Notes: a model not told the origin generated them from the letters alone. Numbered from the stretch's first letter, positions 33,948 through 44,917 are shown. The stretch: DNA of 64,000 nucleotides from Nilaparvata lugens (GCF_014356525.2 NC_052515.1:19001564-19065563), one strand, 5' to 3'. Program-made: numbers and translations.

Positions 33948-35345
33948 TGTAATGATTATAACTTCTGATTTGTTGAAAACCTAATAATGGAAACTATAAT
34001 TTGAAATTTAGCCAGACACCTATGGCAAATTTAGTTGTAAACAAATAGCATCCGCTTAAGATGTGACCAGAGGATTTGGTAACCACATGGCATGTAATTG
34101 TAAAAGAAAAAACAATTTAATAAACCTAAAAATATTTACTATGTCAAATGAGCATGTACAAAAGAAGGAGAATAAATAAAAATATTAAGGAAGTATGTAT
34201 ATTCTATTGGGCGCATGGATACATTTGTAATTTTGGAATAAGCCAATCAAAATGCAGTAACTGACTGGCGGTAAAAGTGAGTTGATTCAAAAATAAACCT
34301 CATTATTCATATAAATGATATGAATTTGTAAGTTATCACTACTCAGTTCATGTACTAGATGTGATCTGAGTGATTATAAAATATAACGTGTAATATTCAT
34401 ATAATAACCTAGCAGATTGACACAGACTATTTTGATTATGTAATGGCGTAGTAGTTGAATATTTAAATAATATGCAAATTTGGAATATGGAAATATGATC
34501 GTAGAGAATAGGGGTAGATGGGAGCCCACTTGCTTGCCAGAGGTCACCAGGAACAGCCACCAATTTTATAGAGCACAAGTCCCTTTGTTGATAATTTTAC
34601 GTTTGGAAAGTTTAGACTAAGTTTAAATTCAATAATTAATTTCATAAGACTCAGTGAGGCTGTATTAAGGTGTGAGTCATACAGATATTTTATTATTTCC
34701 TTGGAGAGGACGACTTCAGCCACCAGAAAACCTAAGATGATGGAAGAATTCGGATCGCCATCATCATCTTGTGAATTCTGACACGTGAGTTATATAGTTA
34801 ACAAGAAATATATCCAGGGTGCCCTCAGTGCTTCGAGTGAAACGAGATCTATAAAGTTAGCTCATCAAAAGGTTATTTAAATATTGAAATTAATGTGAAA
34901 CTTGCACAAGTCTTGAAACGTAAAAAAGGATTTCTATTAATTAAGAATGATATATCAGATTTACATGATTAAGTATGCACAGATAAAATATTTAAATTTG
35001 GATGTTATAATATATATGCTCACTCGACCATTAATTTTATCAGTAAATTATAAAGATATAAATGAAGCTCATGTTCACTGGATAAGTTGATTTATCTAAT
35101 TTCCACCAGAGGCCGAACCTTTAGCCCTGAGAAATACATATTAATATATTTGAGATTTATAATTTATTAATTAGTTATTTATATTAATTTGGGAAGGAGG
35201 TATATGAGATTTTATTCGAAAAGCAACAGCAAGTCGATAACTGAGCTGCATAATTTAAATGCATATGATTGATGATTCAAGAAGCACATGGTAATTTTTC
35301 GTGCTAAAAGCAAAACCAAATAAGTGAGCTATCTGTGATATTTTT

Positions 35346-35391
<46 letters not shown>

Positions 35392-35974
35392 CTTATTTTA
35401 TTTTTTGTACTTGTTGCTCTCTATATTTATTTATTCGTTAATATTTTGTGTAATATATTTGTGTCAATATTTGATGGAGTATCCTTTATTTATTTCCCTA
35501 TCTCCATGCATGACCAATCTCGTTAAAATCTATTTAGTTACCAGTATTGAAAAATTATAAAGATTACCAGCCAACTATATTCTCCACCGGATAAGTTGGG
35601 GAAAGCAGCGATATACAGCATTGATTATCAAATCTTTGGAAATAATACATTCCAGAGATTTATATAAATTATCCAGTAACAAATCTGATTTGAAGAATCT
35701 CAAAGTCATAGTATTAAGTTGCAGCAATATAAATTCTCGCATCTGCATTTGTGGAATTCCACAAATCAGTCACAGAAATTGTGGACTGTTGGAGCAGCCG
35801 ACGTCAGTAACCAGCAAGAGCAGAGAACTGCGGGAGCTCCTGGGCGAGCCAGTAAGAAATTGGTATTATTATTATTATTCTAGGAACCACAATAAGGGTT
35901 ATATATCTTGTAATTCAGGCTCTACCGACTGCAGCCAAGCAGAGCACACGTTAGTGGAAAAAAATAACGTGACA
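33948..35974 (+). mobile_element. Diverged solo LTR related to the Gypsy LTRs
   Basis: Starts about TGTAATGATTATAAC and ends AATAACGTGACA, as the 14.7-30.6 kb LTRs do. Matching blocks in the same order are GGCGCATG(A/G)ATAC, TTGGA...GAGGACGA...GC(T/C)ACCA, GACACGTGAGT, GCCGAA(T/C)CTT..CCCTGAGA, GCACATGGTAATG/TTTCGTGC and CTACCGACTG..GCCAAGCAG. Overall it is highly diverged between those blocks. No internal region follows. A TA microsatellite at about 35348-35385 lies inside it. The ORF at 35621-36043 is LTR sequence, not a gene. Confidence 0.75.
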
Positions 35975-36627
35975 ACGGTAAAGTATAAGAACAAGGGCAA
36001 ACAATTATTGGAAGTTGCAATAACGATAAAAGCAGCAAATTGAGTACTGTATCATTTTAGTGATGAATCTCTGAGATAATGTTAAATGAAACACAGCCCC
36101 TACATAAGCATATGAACACATTACCTACCTTTCTGTTCTATCAATAATTCTTCACACATTAGCTTCTATTGTTTGAGCTGCGGCAATAGTAGATTATATC
36201 ATTATGTACACCTAATATAGAAGAGATTACTATCTATTTCTATAGATTACACCTATATCTATAATGTATGTTAATCATCCAATTTATTTAAAATTCAGCA
36301 TTTCGAAAATTATTATTTATGGAAATAATTTTGGTAAGAGATGTAATTATTAGCAAAAATAGAGATAATAATTTTTTTAGTACCCTTTGGAGATAGCAGT
36401 TGATGCATAGAACATAGCTTTGGGAATCAATATCAAGATAAATTATTAATCAGTAATAACAAATGTGGTCTTCCTTAGTTTGAAATAATTGCCTTATATA
36501 ATCATGAATAGCAGTGAAAAGATTCATTTATGGAACAGAAAGCCAGCTCATGAAAAATACCCAGGTATATCTACTGTGAAATTTATTAATATGAAAAACT
36601 CCTATTAAAACCTGGAGAACTCATAGT
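35975..36627. other. No recognisable gene
   Basis: AT-rich spacer with nothing I can assign. The LINE coding similarity begins near its right end. Confidence 0.6.
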
Positions 36628-37113
36628 GTGCCCAAGTCATGGTATAAGTCTAAAGTTATTTCTCTTTTCAAAAAAGGTGATAGAACTGACCCTAAAAATT
36701 ATAGAGGGATTAGCCTTTTGGACACAATCCATAAGATATTTGCTTCTCTATTGAATGGAAGGCTTCAGCATATAACAGATGTTCTGATTGCAGAGAGCCA
36801 GATGGGATTCAGGAGGGGTCGTTCATGTATTGATGCAGTCTTCACTATAAAAATGCTCATAGAAAACCGACGGGAATTCAACTGCTCAACACATTTGGCC
36901 TTTATCGATTGGGAAAAGGCGTTTGACAATGTCAATAGGACTCTCTTATGGGAAATAATGTTGAATGAAGGCTACCCAAGACATTTGGTGTCTATCATTG
37001 CTGAACTGTATTCAAAAACATCTGTTCTGATAAGTATAAAAGGTGAACCCGAGAAAGAGTTGATCATAAACAAAGGATTTAGACAAGGATGCCCACTTTC
37101 CCCCTACGCTATT

Positions 37114-37175
<62 letters not shown>

Positions 37176-37912
37176 ACGAGATGATGAGCTATTGGCAACA
37201 AAGAGTAGACTCAGGTATTAGAATTGGGCAGGGAGTCTTCCTCAACTCTCTCATGTTTGCTGACGATACAGTGATAGTTCAGGAAAGTGAGGATAAGCTA
37301 CAGATGTCAATTCATGAGCTTCAAGCTGTAAGTACAAATTTCAATATGATCATATCAGCTCAGAAATCGAAAGTAATGGCATTTTGGGGCAAGTGGCCCT
37401 TATGTTCCAAAATAGTTCTGAATAATATAATAATGGAACAACTTCAAATATCTTGACTGTGATGTATACTATGACAGAGAATGTGATATACCTCAGAAAA
37501 TAGGAAAGTTTAACTCAATTTGTGGAGTCAGTCACCGAACATTGAAGGGTAAGGCCAGAAAAGAGACTGAGATTAAGTTCTATAGGACAATGGCCATCCC
37601 TTAAATGACATACGGTAGTGAGGTATGGACAAAGACCAAGAATGATGACTCACGAATTCAGGCATGAGAGATGAGGTCTCTGCGCAGCATTCAAGGATAC
37701 TCGAGACGAGACCACATAAGTAATGAAATAATTCGAAGTGAGTGCAATGTGCAACCACTAACAGCAATCATTAAAAATACAAATTATAATGGACAAATCA
37801 CCTGCGCCGTATGCCACCGACTCGTCTCCCACTACAAGCTTGGAAGTTACAGTTGGATGGGAAAAGGGACGTCAGAAAACCGAGGAAGCGGTGGACACTG
37901 GAACAGGCTTTA
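36628..37912 (+). pseudogene. LINE (RTE/Craft-like) reverse transcriptase remnant
   Basis: Plus-strand reading: KVISLFKKGDRTDPKNYRGI, SLLDTIHKIFASLLNGRL, ESQMGFRRGRSC, AFIDWEKAFDNVNR and FRQGCPLSPYAI form an intact RT front half at 36628-37116. A TA microsatellite then interrupts, and the frame resumes at about 37175 with LNSLMFADDTVIVQ (FADD catalytic box). After 37456 the C-terminal region continues in broken frames (DIPQKIGKFNSICG, MTYGSEVWTK, EMRSLRSIQGYSRRD). The endonuclease is missing. The host element is dead. Confidence 0.85.
37117..37174. repeat. TA dinucleotide microsatellite inside the LINE
   Basis: About 28 TA units placed exactly between the QGCPLSP box and the FADD box of the RT. 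It replaces the segment normally between them (SPxLFxLFxEE-type residues). Confidence 0.9.
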
Positions 37913-38029
37913 GAAGCCAAGTCCATGATGGATGATGATGATGAATTTCCTATTATTGTAGTAAAGGGCATCTTAGTCATTGAATGCTGAAATGATTCAA
38001 TTTTCCTTTATTATTGGAAGGTCAGTCAT

Positions 38030-38698
38030 CCTGTCGACTGTGTGGAACCTCTCGGATCCTCCCTCGCTGATAGAGATCTTGATCCTCAAATCAGATGACC
38101 AGACATTCCTGTGCCCATGACGGTCGGCTGCAGCGTTGAGGATCTTGAGATGCTCCGCTGTCAGATCCTCGCAAATTGTGATGCCAGACCCTTCAGCTTC
38201 CTCTTCATGTTGAAGATCATCTTCCTGGTCTGTTAGCTGCTCAGACGAACGATGATGGGGTGATCCTTAGGCTTTGTTTGCCCTTGTTGAGGTGGTTGAT
38301 GCAGCAGTTGGCATCTGCCAGAGTCACGGGCATGTTCAGCTTGTTGTTGAAAACATCAAGTGCCAGCAGGTCCATGACTTCTTTGTCACTCTCTGGGATC
38401 CCAAAAATACTTAATGAATGTCAGCGCTGTATAGCTCGAGGTCGTTGACCTTCAGATGATGAGACACCTCCAGCTCACTAATTCTATCGTGCAGCTGCTT
38501 GTTCTCCTCCTTCAATGCCTGAAGTTCCTTGAAGATAGACTTCACAGCCATTGAGACAGCATTTTGTACAGATTCTTCGATTTCCTGTCGAACAATGAGG
38601 AGGGTCTCTTTGGACAATGATCTAGAAATAGCAAGAGAAGTCCCTGGCTTCAGAGCGTTGACCTCATTCTTCATCGTGCCTCTGTTCAGTTGGACCAT
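38030..38698 (-). pseudogene. LINE ORF1-like coiled-coil protein remnant
   Basis: On the minus strand the 95-residue ORF has a heptad-rich helix (FKELQALKEENKQLHDRISE) followed by VNDLELYSA, the decayed form of the DDLEQYSRRN box typical of LINE ORF1 proteins. Downstream the homology continues in another frame with IFGIPESDKEVMDLL, and then with KLKGSGITICEDLT and HRNVWSSDLRIKI. This is an RNA-chaperone ORF1 of a non-LTR element, broken by at least two frameshifts. Its relation to the RT at 36628-37912 is doubtful because the strands are opposite. Confidence 0.7.
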
Positions 38699-39486
38699 AG
38701 TGTACCGTTAGGTGGATTTACACTTTTACAGGCGAGAAGGTAGATTGAAGAATTGGGAATGATTTACAAGATAAATGAAAAGAGTGTGAGTTAATCAAAA
38801 ATATGATTTCAATATTGAATTTAGCTCGAGAAACTGAATGATTTGATGTGTAATTTGTAGTGAATTGAACTGTTGAACACTACAAAATATCTGTTTGAAG
38901 ACGGAGCCAAACTGACACATTTACTCACTCAACATAACCAAGAGAGCAGAGTGCAGCAACCTAGAATGAGTTTTTCAGACTGGAATGGACATGAGCTTAT
39001 AGAAATGAACTTTCACGATCATAAACCTAATATTTTGATAATAATAAACAACATTTTATGTTATGTATGTCTCTTAATTATTTTAACTACTTAATTTCAA
39101 TCAATATACGTCAATTGTCAATAGATATCATCTATTCACTAAATCTGATTTTCTTCAATCAGAGATAACAAACCTAGATTACAAACTCCTCTCTGCTTGT
39201 ATCGATTTAGGCTTATATAATGCCTATTGAACTGCATTGATATCAATACAGCTGGAGAAGTGTTGATATCAATGGATATCTGTTGATGTGTATTGGCCCA
39301 AAAACCTATCGATATCAATACTAGAGGATATCCACTAGGGGTTGCATCTCGATATGCGACCATATAATATATAATATAGCTATATATAATGGAGGGGAAT
39401 TTTTAAACACTATTTTTGACACCAGAAATCTCTTGAGGATAGTGAGGAGGTGCATGTAAAAAAGTCCCTACTCCAACCCATCATGC
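38699..39486. other. No recognisable gene
   Basis: AT-rich spacer. ORFs here (38873-39094 +, 39139-39363 -) have no known motifs. A TATAATATATAATATAG stretch sits at about 39364-39380. Confidence 0.6.
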
Positions 39487-39502
39487 TAGTAGTAGTAGTA
39501 GC

Positions 39503-39549
<47 letters not shown>

Positions 39550-39659
39550 AAGTAGTAGTAGTAGTAGTAGTAATAGTAGTAGTAGTAGTAGTAGTAGTAG
39601 TTGTAGTAGTAGTACTAGTAGTTGTAGTAGTAGTAGTAGCAGTAGTAGTAGTAGTAGTT

Positions 39660-39696
<37 letters not shown>

Positions 39697-39700
39697 AAGA
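39487..39700. repeat. GTA/TAG trinucleotide microsatellite (~210 bp)
   Basis: About 70 units of AGT with occasional AGA, ATA, ACT and TGT variants, ending in an AAGAAGA tract to about 39735. Poly-Val and poly-Leu ORFs read through it and are artefacts. Confidence 0.95.
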
Positions 39701-39899
39701 ACAAGAACAAGGGCAAGAAGAAGAAGAAGAATAACAAGAATAAGACGTGTTCTAGAAATGCATTTCAAATGTTTTTTGTATCAATAAAGTTATTGAATGG
39801 ATAAATAGTTTATGGAACAACTGAGGAACCGGGCATTATTCAGATCTCACATACTTACCAAAGTAAGGTATTGCAGACTGAACGCACCAATCACAGAGC

Positions 39900-40300
39900 A
39901 GTATTTTAATTAGGGGGCGGAGCCTAATCCCCCAGGGGGGCTCTAAACCCCGCCCAAATCCCCCCGCGCTCCGCGCGGGGAAACTCCATTTTCTAACCCC
40001 TCGCCTGGACCAGTTCTCCCACCGATACTAAAACCGCCATTTTATTTCAAGTATTTATTTGAAAAAAACAAATTTATGGGCGTACCAATTGCAGAATCCC
40101 CCTCCAAGCAATCCCCCACACTTCGCGGACCCCCCCAGCCAAATCTCCTCCTCCTACTGAAGACCACCATTTTTGTTCAAGTACTTATTTTAAAAAAATA
40201 AGTAGACACTTGCAAGATCCTCCTTCCAAACAAGTCCCCCCCATCACCCCCTATGCCGCCGCCCGCCGCCGCCCGCCGCCGCCCGCCGCTCGAATATCGA
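39900..40300. other. GC-rich, C-rich low-complexity segment
   Basis: It contains GGGGGCGGAGCCTAATCCCCCAGGGG, CCCGCGCTCCGCGCGGG (a perfect short hairpin) and three CCCGCCGCC units at about 40259-40288. Two related blocks (CCGCCATTTTATTTCAAGTATTTATTT and CCACCATTTTTGTTCAAGTACTTATTT) lie about 125 bp apart. It lies just outside the last Polinton 2 gene, where a terminal repeat would be expected, but I found no matching inverted copy at the other end. Confidence 0.5.
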
Positions 40301-40583
40301 CTATGTAATGTAAGTAGATTATTGGTTTTGTTCCTTGCTTCAGAAAGAGTGTATAACAAAAAGTTTGTAGTATTACTTCTTATCTATAGAAGGAGCATGT
40401 ATTAAATTTTGTTTTTACAATGAATGAAACTCTGTTTACGCTAACCTGTTCTGGAGGAATGTTGTTTTGATGCTGAGACAGACTGCAAGTTTGTTCACAT
40501 CAATACTGACCTACCCTACTCTCTTCTTCTTCTTCTTCTCTGTCAAGTCAAACACGTTCTCAGTTTTTTGCTTGCATCAAGGT

Positions 40584-41666
40584 CTAGTCTTTTTTATTGT
40601 TTAGAGTTGACTGCTTGTTATAATCATCGTATCTTTTCAAGAGTCTAGTTTGGAGCGGTCTATTCAAAAGTGTTTCATCATATTTCACCTCAGGTTCTGA
40701 AATGTTAATCATTTTAAAAAACTCATTTATTATATGGTAATCCGGTAGCCCCTTTGCTTGTAGACTCTTCCAATCAAATGTTTTTGATGCGGTAAGACAC
40801 TTACTAATTAAATAATAAGTGAACTTAATTATTTCCGTGTTCAGTTTTTCTATGAAAATATTGTTATCAAAAATAATATCACCCATGCTATCTTTCACAA
40901 CTTGTAGCATTGTATTTAAATCTCCAATACTAACAAGTTGTGCTCTCTCAATATAAAACTCTTTCCTAGATATAAAATTCGATTTCTCACTATTACTGAT
41001 AAATGCTGAATTCAATCTATCCTGAAAATCTCTGTTTTCATATACTAGTTCTGGAAAAATACTTTTGATTGTTTCTACTGTTGTATTTAAATTTTCCAAG
41101 CTTACCAATGTTGCTTTTTCAATGTTAAACTCTTTCCTTGATATAAAATTCGATTTCTCACTATTACTGATAAATGCTGAATTCAATCTATCCTGAAAAT
41201 CTCTGTTTTCATATACTAGTTCTGGAAAAATACTTTTGATTGTTTCTACTGTTGTATTTAAATTTTCCAAGCTTACCAATGTTGCTTTTTCAATGTTAAA
41301 CTCTTTCCTTGATATAAAATTCGATTTCTCACTATTACTGATAAATGCTGAATTCAATCTATCCTGAAAATCTCTGTTTTCATATACTAGTTCTGGAAAA
41401 ATACTTTTGATTGTTTCTACTGTTGTATTTAAATTTTCCAAGCTTACCAATGTTGCTTTTTCAATGTTAAACTCTTTCCTTGATATAAAATTTGATTTCT
41501 CATTATCAAACAAATCTCTTACAGCTGCTTTAAAGTTTAACTGAATATTTTTAATTTCCTTTTCTAGCAGATCTATTTTAGAATTACTTGTATTTATTAT
41601 ATTAGTTCTATACTGATTAACAGAATTCCTGTTATTAAGCATTCGTCCAAACTTATCAATACTCAT
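40584..41666 (-). CDS. Polinton 2 MSIDKFG-family protein with 57-residue tandem repeats
   Basis: A 360-residue intact ORF starting MSIDKFGRMLNN. After a short N-terminal helix it carries three near-identical 57-residue units (each starting FISRKEFNIEKATLVSL and containing NLNTTVETIKSIFPEL), plus a fourth, diverged unit. The DNA period is exactly 171 bp (unit markers at 41482, 41311, 41140 and 40969). The C-terminus (GLPDYHIINEF...) resembles the tail function of the short homologues only weakly. The repeats look helical, possibly a fibrous or coiled-coil rod. It ends the leftward gene block, 14 bp after the acidic protein. Function unknown. Confidence 0.8.
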   Translation of the reverse strand: MSIDKFGRMLNNRNSVNQYRTNIINTSNSKIDLLEKEIKNIQLNFKAAVRDLFDNEKSNFISRKEFNIEKATLVSLENLNTTVETIKSIFPELVYENRDFQDRLNSAFISNSEKSNFISRKEFNIEKATLVSLENLNTTVETIKSIFPELVYENRDFQDRLNSAFISNSEKSNFISRKEFNIEKATLVSLENLNTTVETIKSIFPELVYENRDFQDRLNSAFISNSEKSNFISRKEFYIERAQLVSIGDLNTMLQVVKDSMGDIIFDNNIFIEKLNTEIIKFTYYLISKCLTASKTFDWKSLQAKGLPDYHIINEFFKMINISEPEVKYDETLLNRPLQTRLLKRYDDYNKQSTLNNKKD

Positions 41667-41680
41667 TATTATAATCTTGC

Positions 41681-42808
41681 TTATATTATATATCCGAACT
41701 CACGTAGTTCCTCAACAATACTAGCGATCTCGACTTGATGACTATCATGACCTGTCTGTTGCGATCTCATCAACAAGTCTAACCTTGAAATAAGCTCATT
41801 TACATCATCCCAATAAATATAAGTACGGTTTGGATTCATGTTCTTAATAAAAGTTAAACCTTCACCTTTCTTTAATCGCGAACTTTGTCGTTGCGGTGTA
41901 GGAAACAGTAGTCTTTGAATTAATTTTGATTTCATACCATTTACACGTTTAAAATTCCCGCTAGAGGTAAGATGCGCGTCTGTAAACAATAATAGTCTTT
42001 TATATTTCTTGAAATCATTAGTTTTAATAAGGTTAATATCTGGTTTACTTTTAAATAGTAATTCTAGCAAACCTTGACTCAATTTAATTTTAAGCTGTAC
42101 TGATTCTCCAATAACTAAATAATCATTATTGAATATTAATGGTATCTTTCTACCCATATAGTAAGAACTTGTATACTTATCAAATTGTATTCCATACATT
42201 ACTGATTTACGTTTCAAATTATGAAACTCGCTAATATACTTATCTAACATGATGCTTAATGGTGTTAATTTATGAGTAAAGCTAGTCTCATCGTACACTA
42301 TTCTACTATCTTCCGCCTCATTATTCGATTCCTCTCCCTCATCTTGCTCAAACCTCTCTTGTTTCATACGAAATGAACTATGTCTCTCACCTTCTTCTTC
42401 TTCATCTTCCTCTTCATCTTCCTCTTCTCCTCCCTCATCTGATGAGATTTCATATACATTCTCATCATCGCTGATTCCATATTCTCGATTTTTATCCTCT
42501 TCAAATTGTCTCTGTATTTCCAAATTAGATTGTTTAATCTGTTCTAACGGTGATATTATTGGCTCATATTTTTTCTTCAAGTTAACTGCAGTCTCTGATT
42601 GTAATCCTTTCAGATTATTATATTTTTTGATTATTGAATTTCTCAAACTTTGTAACTGATTTTCCAATCGATTATCAGCATTCAAATTACTCCTGATTAT
42701 ATTATTATTAGCTAATTGACTTAACCTATCTCTATTTCTCCTTCCTTGACTCTTAGTTTTTCTATTTGGTTTCACATGTATATGTTTTCTATCACCCATT
42801 TTAAACAT
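41681..42808 (-). CDS. Polinton 2 conserved acidic protein of unknown function
   Basis: A 375-residue homologue of 5929-6945. It has a basic N-terminus (HVKPNRKTKSQGRRNRDRL), an acidic Glu-rich stretch (EEEDEEEDEEEEGE) near residues 130-145, then GIQFDKYTSSYYMGRK, QGLLELLFKSKPD, YIYWDDVNEL and IASIVEELREFGYII. The frame is intact. It keeps the same order as in Polinton 1: ATPase, this protein, MSIDKFG protein. The C-terminal box, with WDD and the EELRE helix, is the best-conserved part. Confidence 0.85.
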   Translation of the reverse strand: MFKMGDRKHIHVKPNRKTKSQGRRNRDRLSQLANNNIIRSNLNADNRLENQLQSLRNSIIKKYNNLKGLQSETAVNLKKKYEPIISPLEQIKQSNLEIQRQFEEDKNREYGISDDENVYEISSDEGGEEEDEEEDEEEEGERHSSFRMKQERFEQDEGEESNNEAEDSRIVYDETSFTHKLTPLSIMLDKYISEFHNLKRKSVMYGIQFDKYTSSYYMGRKIPLIFNNDYLVIGESVQLKIKLSQGLLELLFKSKPDINLIKTNDFKKYKRLLLFTDAHLTSSGNFKRVNGMKSKLIQRLLFPTPQRQSSRLKKGEGLTFIKNMNPNRTYIYWDDVNELISRLDLLMRSQQTGHDSHQVEIASIVEELREFGYII

Positions 42809-42882
42809 TACCTTATGAAGGTTTGTTATTAACTGAAGCCTATCAATGATAGTGTTAACTTAATTAGAATAATTTATATTTG

Positions 42883-43608
42883 TTAAAAATTTGTTATAAA
42901 AACATTTAAATTCTCTCTATATTTTCCATTATGTTTCTTACAGTCTGTAAATATAGAAACAAAATAATGACTTCCCTTAGTCCATACCTCTGTACACATG
43001 TTCTTAAATTTATTATAATCCATATCAGCATTAACAAAATCACGATAAACTAGTTTTAGATTTAAAGGATCCATTTTGAAAATCATCAGAATATTAGCAT
43101 TATCTCTCAGTAAATGCTTCGGTATGCAAGCATAACTTTGAATAAGATAAAGCGTATTCACTCCATTATGTCTTCCCATTGAAAAATAGCTTTTTATTAT
43201 TGGTAGGTTACTTGTTTGAAGATCATCAAATATAATTAAGCTATCTTTTACTATTTTGGTTGGATGTGGAATATTAATCGTATCACTTGATTTAATAAAC
43301 TTAACTCTACTTAATTTAGAAAATACTTTATCCAGAAATATGTATTTATCCTGTTTCAAACTTTTACTGAATAGATATAGATGACTGAAACTAAGTCCAT
43401 CAGTATTAAAAATTAAATTCAATACTAGATTCGATTTTCCACATCCTGATGGGCCTACAATTAATGCTCTAACATTGCTAGGAAATAAACTTCCATGTTT
43501 ATTTTTATTTTCCTGTTCAGTGGAACAAGAACTAATAACCAATTCATCAAAGTCGACAATAGCTAATCCATTTTTATTTTTTTTTGAAATATCTTTCTCT
43601 TCTACCAT
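42883..43608 (-). CDS. Polinton 2 FtsK/HerA-type packaging ATPase
   Basis: A 241-residue P-loop ATPase. Walker A is GPSGCGKS at residues 52-59 and Walker B is LIIFDD at 124-129. It also has YFSMGRHNGV and the LIQSYAC sensor-like motif. Intact, and homologous end to end with 5226-5921. It would power DNA entry into the procapsid. It sits downstream of the integrase block, with 74 bp to the acidic gene. Confidence 0.95.
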   Translation of the reverse strand: MVEEKDISKKNKNGLAIVDFDELVISSCSTEQENKNKHGSLFPSNVRALIVGPSGCGKSNLVLNLIFNTDGLSFSHLYLFSKSLKQDKYIFLDKVFSKLSRVKFIKSSDTINIPHPTKIVKDSLIIFDDLQTSNLPIIKSYFSMGRHNGVNTLYLIQSYACIPKHLLRDNANILMIFKMDPLNLKLVYRDFVNADMDYNKFKNMCTEVWTKGSHYFVSIFTDCKKHNGKYRENLNVFITNF

Positions 43609-43776
43609 AATATTCTATGTTGTTAGTATGAAGACTTCCTTACTACTGTTCAATCAATTATATGTGTACATACCTAGTCAGACTAAACCGGCTTCATATA
43701 TTATTCTAACTTATACATACCTTTACAACTAGAGTAGCTTGGTTTAATTCAATAAATCAACATAGAATGAGAAACA

Positions 43777-44061
43777 TTATACAGCATTTATTATTGATAA
43801 TTCTTCACATAATTCAAGTATATAGTTTACATTCATTAAATATGGTATGCGATAATCAAATATTTTTACAATATCGTCTTTATTTTTCAAACTTTTGTCA
43901 ATAGTTATAATAATTTTGCATTTATTTATTCGTAACTTACAACTAATACATTTATTCCTTAAACCACTACAAGTATTACTATTATTATTACAATTGATTT
44001 TCACATTCAAAGCTTTAGTATTTAATAGTTTTATTCTCTCCTCAATTAACGAGTTCATCAT
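43777..44061 (-). CDS. Polinton 2 small Cys/Asn-rich ORF, unknown
   Basis: I take ATG 44061 (MMNSLIEERIKLL) as the start; the open frame extends to a GTG at 44115 and overlaps the upstream ORF. It has a short cysteine cluster (CSGLRNKCISCKLRINKC), possibly metal-binding, and an isoleucine-rich tail. No homologue recognised. It could be the frameshifted tail of the preceding ORF. Confidence 0.45.
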   Translation of the reverse strand: MMNSLIEERIKLLNTKALNVKINCNNNSNTCSGLRNKCISCKLRINKCKIIITIDKSLKNKDDIVKIFDYRIPYLMNVNYILELCEELSIINAV

Positions 44062-44083
44062 GATTTCTGTAAAAAAGTTAAAG

Positions 44084-44518
44084 TTATAGTTTGTACAACA
44101 ATGCTGATTCGCCACACATTTTCATAATTTCAAATGTAAATCTTACACTATCAATGTTTTTATCTGTTAACCTATCATCAATGAAATAATACATTTGAAT
44201 ATTCAACCAACCTAATGAATTACAATAGCAAAATTCAGGAATTTCCTTTAATTCACATCTTTGATGTCTATCAACTATATTCTTATTTATAATATAACAT
44301 ACGCTTATATGTTCTGACTTCTGTTCTTCACTTTTACCAGGTTTTATAAATGTTAAATATTCCTCAAACGTTAGTCCTTCTTTTCCGAAATTATTCAATT
44401 CTAATATTATTTTGTCAATAAGTTCGAAATAACAACATCTATATTTTTTATCGATTTTATTCGAAAAATAGTTCTTATCAAATGAAATTGAATCCATCTC
44501 CAATCTGAAATTAAACAT
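44084..44518 (-). CDS. Polinton 2 small paralogous protein B (EYLTF/HISVC family)
   Basis: A 144-residue ORF. It shares with the upstream ORF the order YRC, an EL/LE helix, G-x-T-x2-EYLTF, HISVC and a later tryptophan/cysteine segment. These look like tandem duplicates of one gene, strongly diverged. No known domain recognised. It lies between the integrase and the ATPase, an accessory slot. Confidence 0.6.
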   Translation of the reverse strand: MFNFRLEMDSISFDKNYFSNKIDKKYRCCYFELIDKIILELNNFGKEGLTFEEYLTFIKPGKSEEQKSEHISVCYIINKNIVDRHQRCELKEIPEFCYCNSLGWLNIQMYYFIDDRLTDKNIDSVRFTFEIMKMCGESALLYKL

Positions 44519-44527
44519 AATATGCTA

Positions 44528-44917
44528 TCAATCTTGTTCTAGCCCACTCTCATCTGAACATTTAGATAAAAAATTCCAGATATGTTCATTCAATTGTTCT
44601 TTTGTTAAATGTTTATTTTTTTCTGTTATACATTTTTTAATTTTATTGATAGAATCTTTAACATGTGCACACACACACCTCCATGAGCCTGGGATATCAC
44701 CATTTCCCCAGAATTTATCATATGATGTACCATTTAAATCACAAACTGAAATATGATTATAGTTATCACTATGCCAAACTCCTAATTTTTCATAGTCTCT
44801 CACAAATGTTAGATATTCCATATTTGTCCATCCTTTTTCTGCTAACTGGTTCAATAATTGCAAATGCGTCTCCAATAGTTCATTTAGTTCACAACGATAA
44901 CTTTGTATTCTCGGCAT
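44528..44917 (-). CDS. Polinton 2 small paralogous protein A (EYLTF/HISVC family)
   Basis: A 129-residue ORF with SYRCELNELLE, GWTNMEYLTFV, NHISVCDLNG and GSWRCVCAHV. The frame is open upstream to about 45003 (SVYIINRHFNELRKY), where a stop closes it; that stretch resembles the middle of paralogue B, so a third, decayed copy may precede it. The family is not recognised. Cys/His/Trp placement suggests a compact zinc-binding or disulphide domain. Confidence 0.6.
   Translation of the reverse strand: MPRIQSYRCELNELLETHLQLLNQLAEKGWTNMEYLTFVRDYEKLGVWHSDNYNHISVCDLNGTSYDKFWGNGDIPGSWRCVCAHVKDSINKIKKCITEKNKHLTKEQLNEHIWNFLSKCSDESGLEQD

Noticed and set aside
35621..36043. 140-residue plus ORF
   Set aside because: It lies in the 3' part of the diverged solo LTR, with no homologous frame in the other LTRs.
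39450..39768. Poly-Val and poly-Leu ORFs
   Set aside because: Translation of the GTA/TAG microsatellite.
39900..40580. Left terminal inverted repeat of Polinton 2
   Set aside because: I compared it by eye with the reverse complement of 60180-60320 and saw no match, so I cannot define the element ends.
40969..41490. Regularly spaced 171-bp repeats, considered as a CRISPR-like array
   Set aside because: The repeats are contiguous without unique spacers and keep one open reading frame; they are coding repeats in a eukaryotic element.
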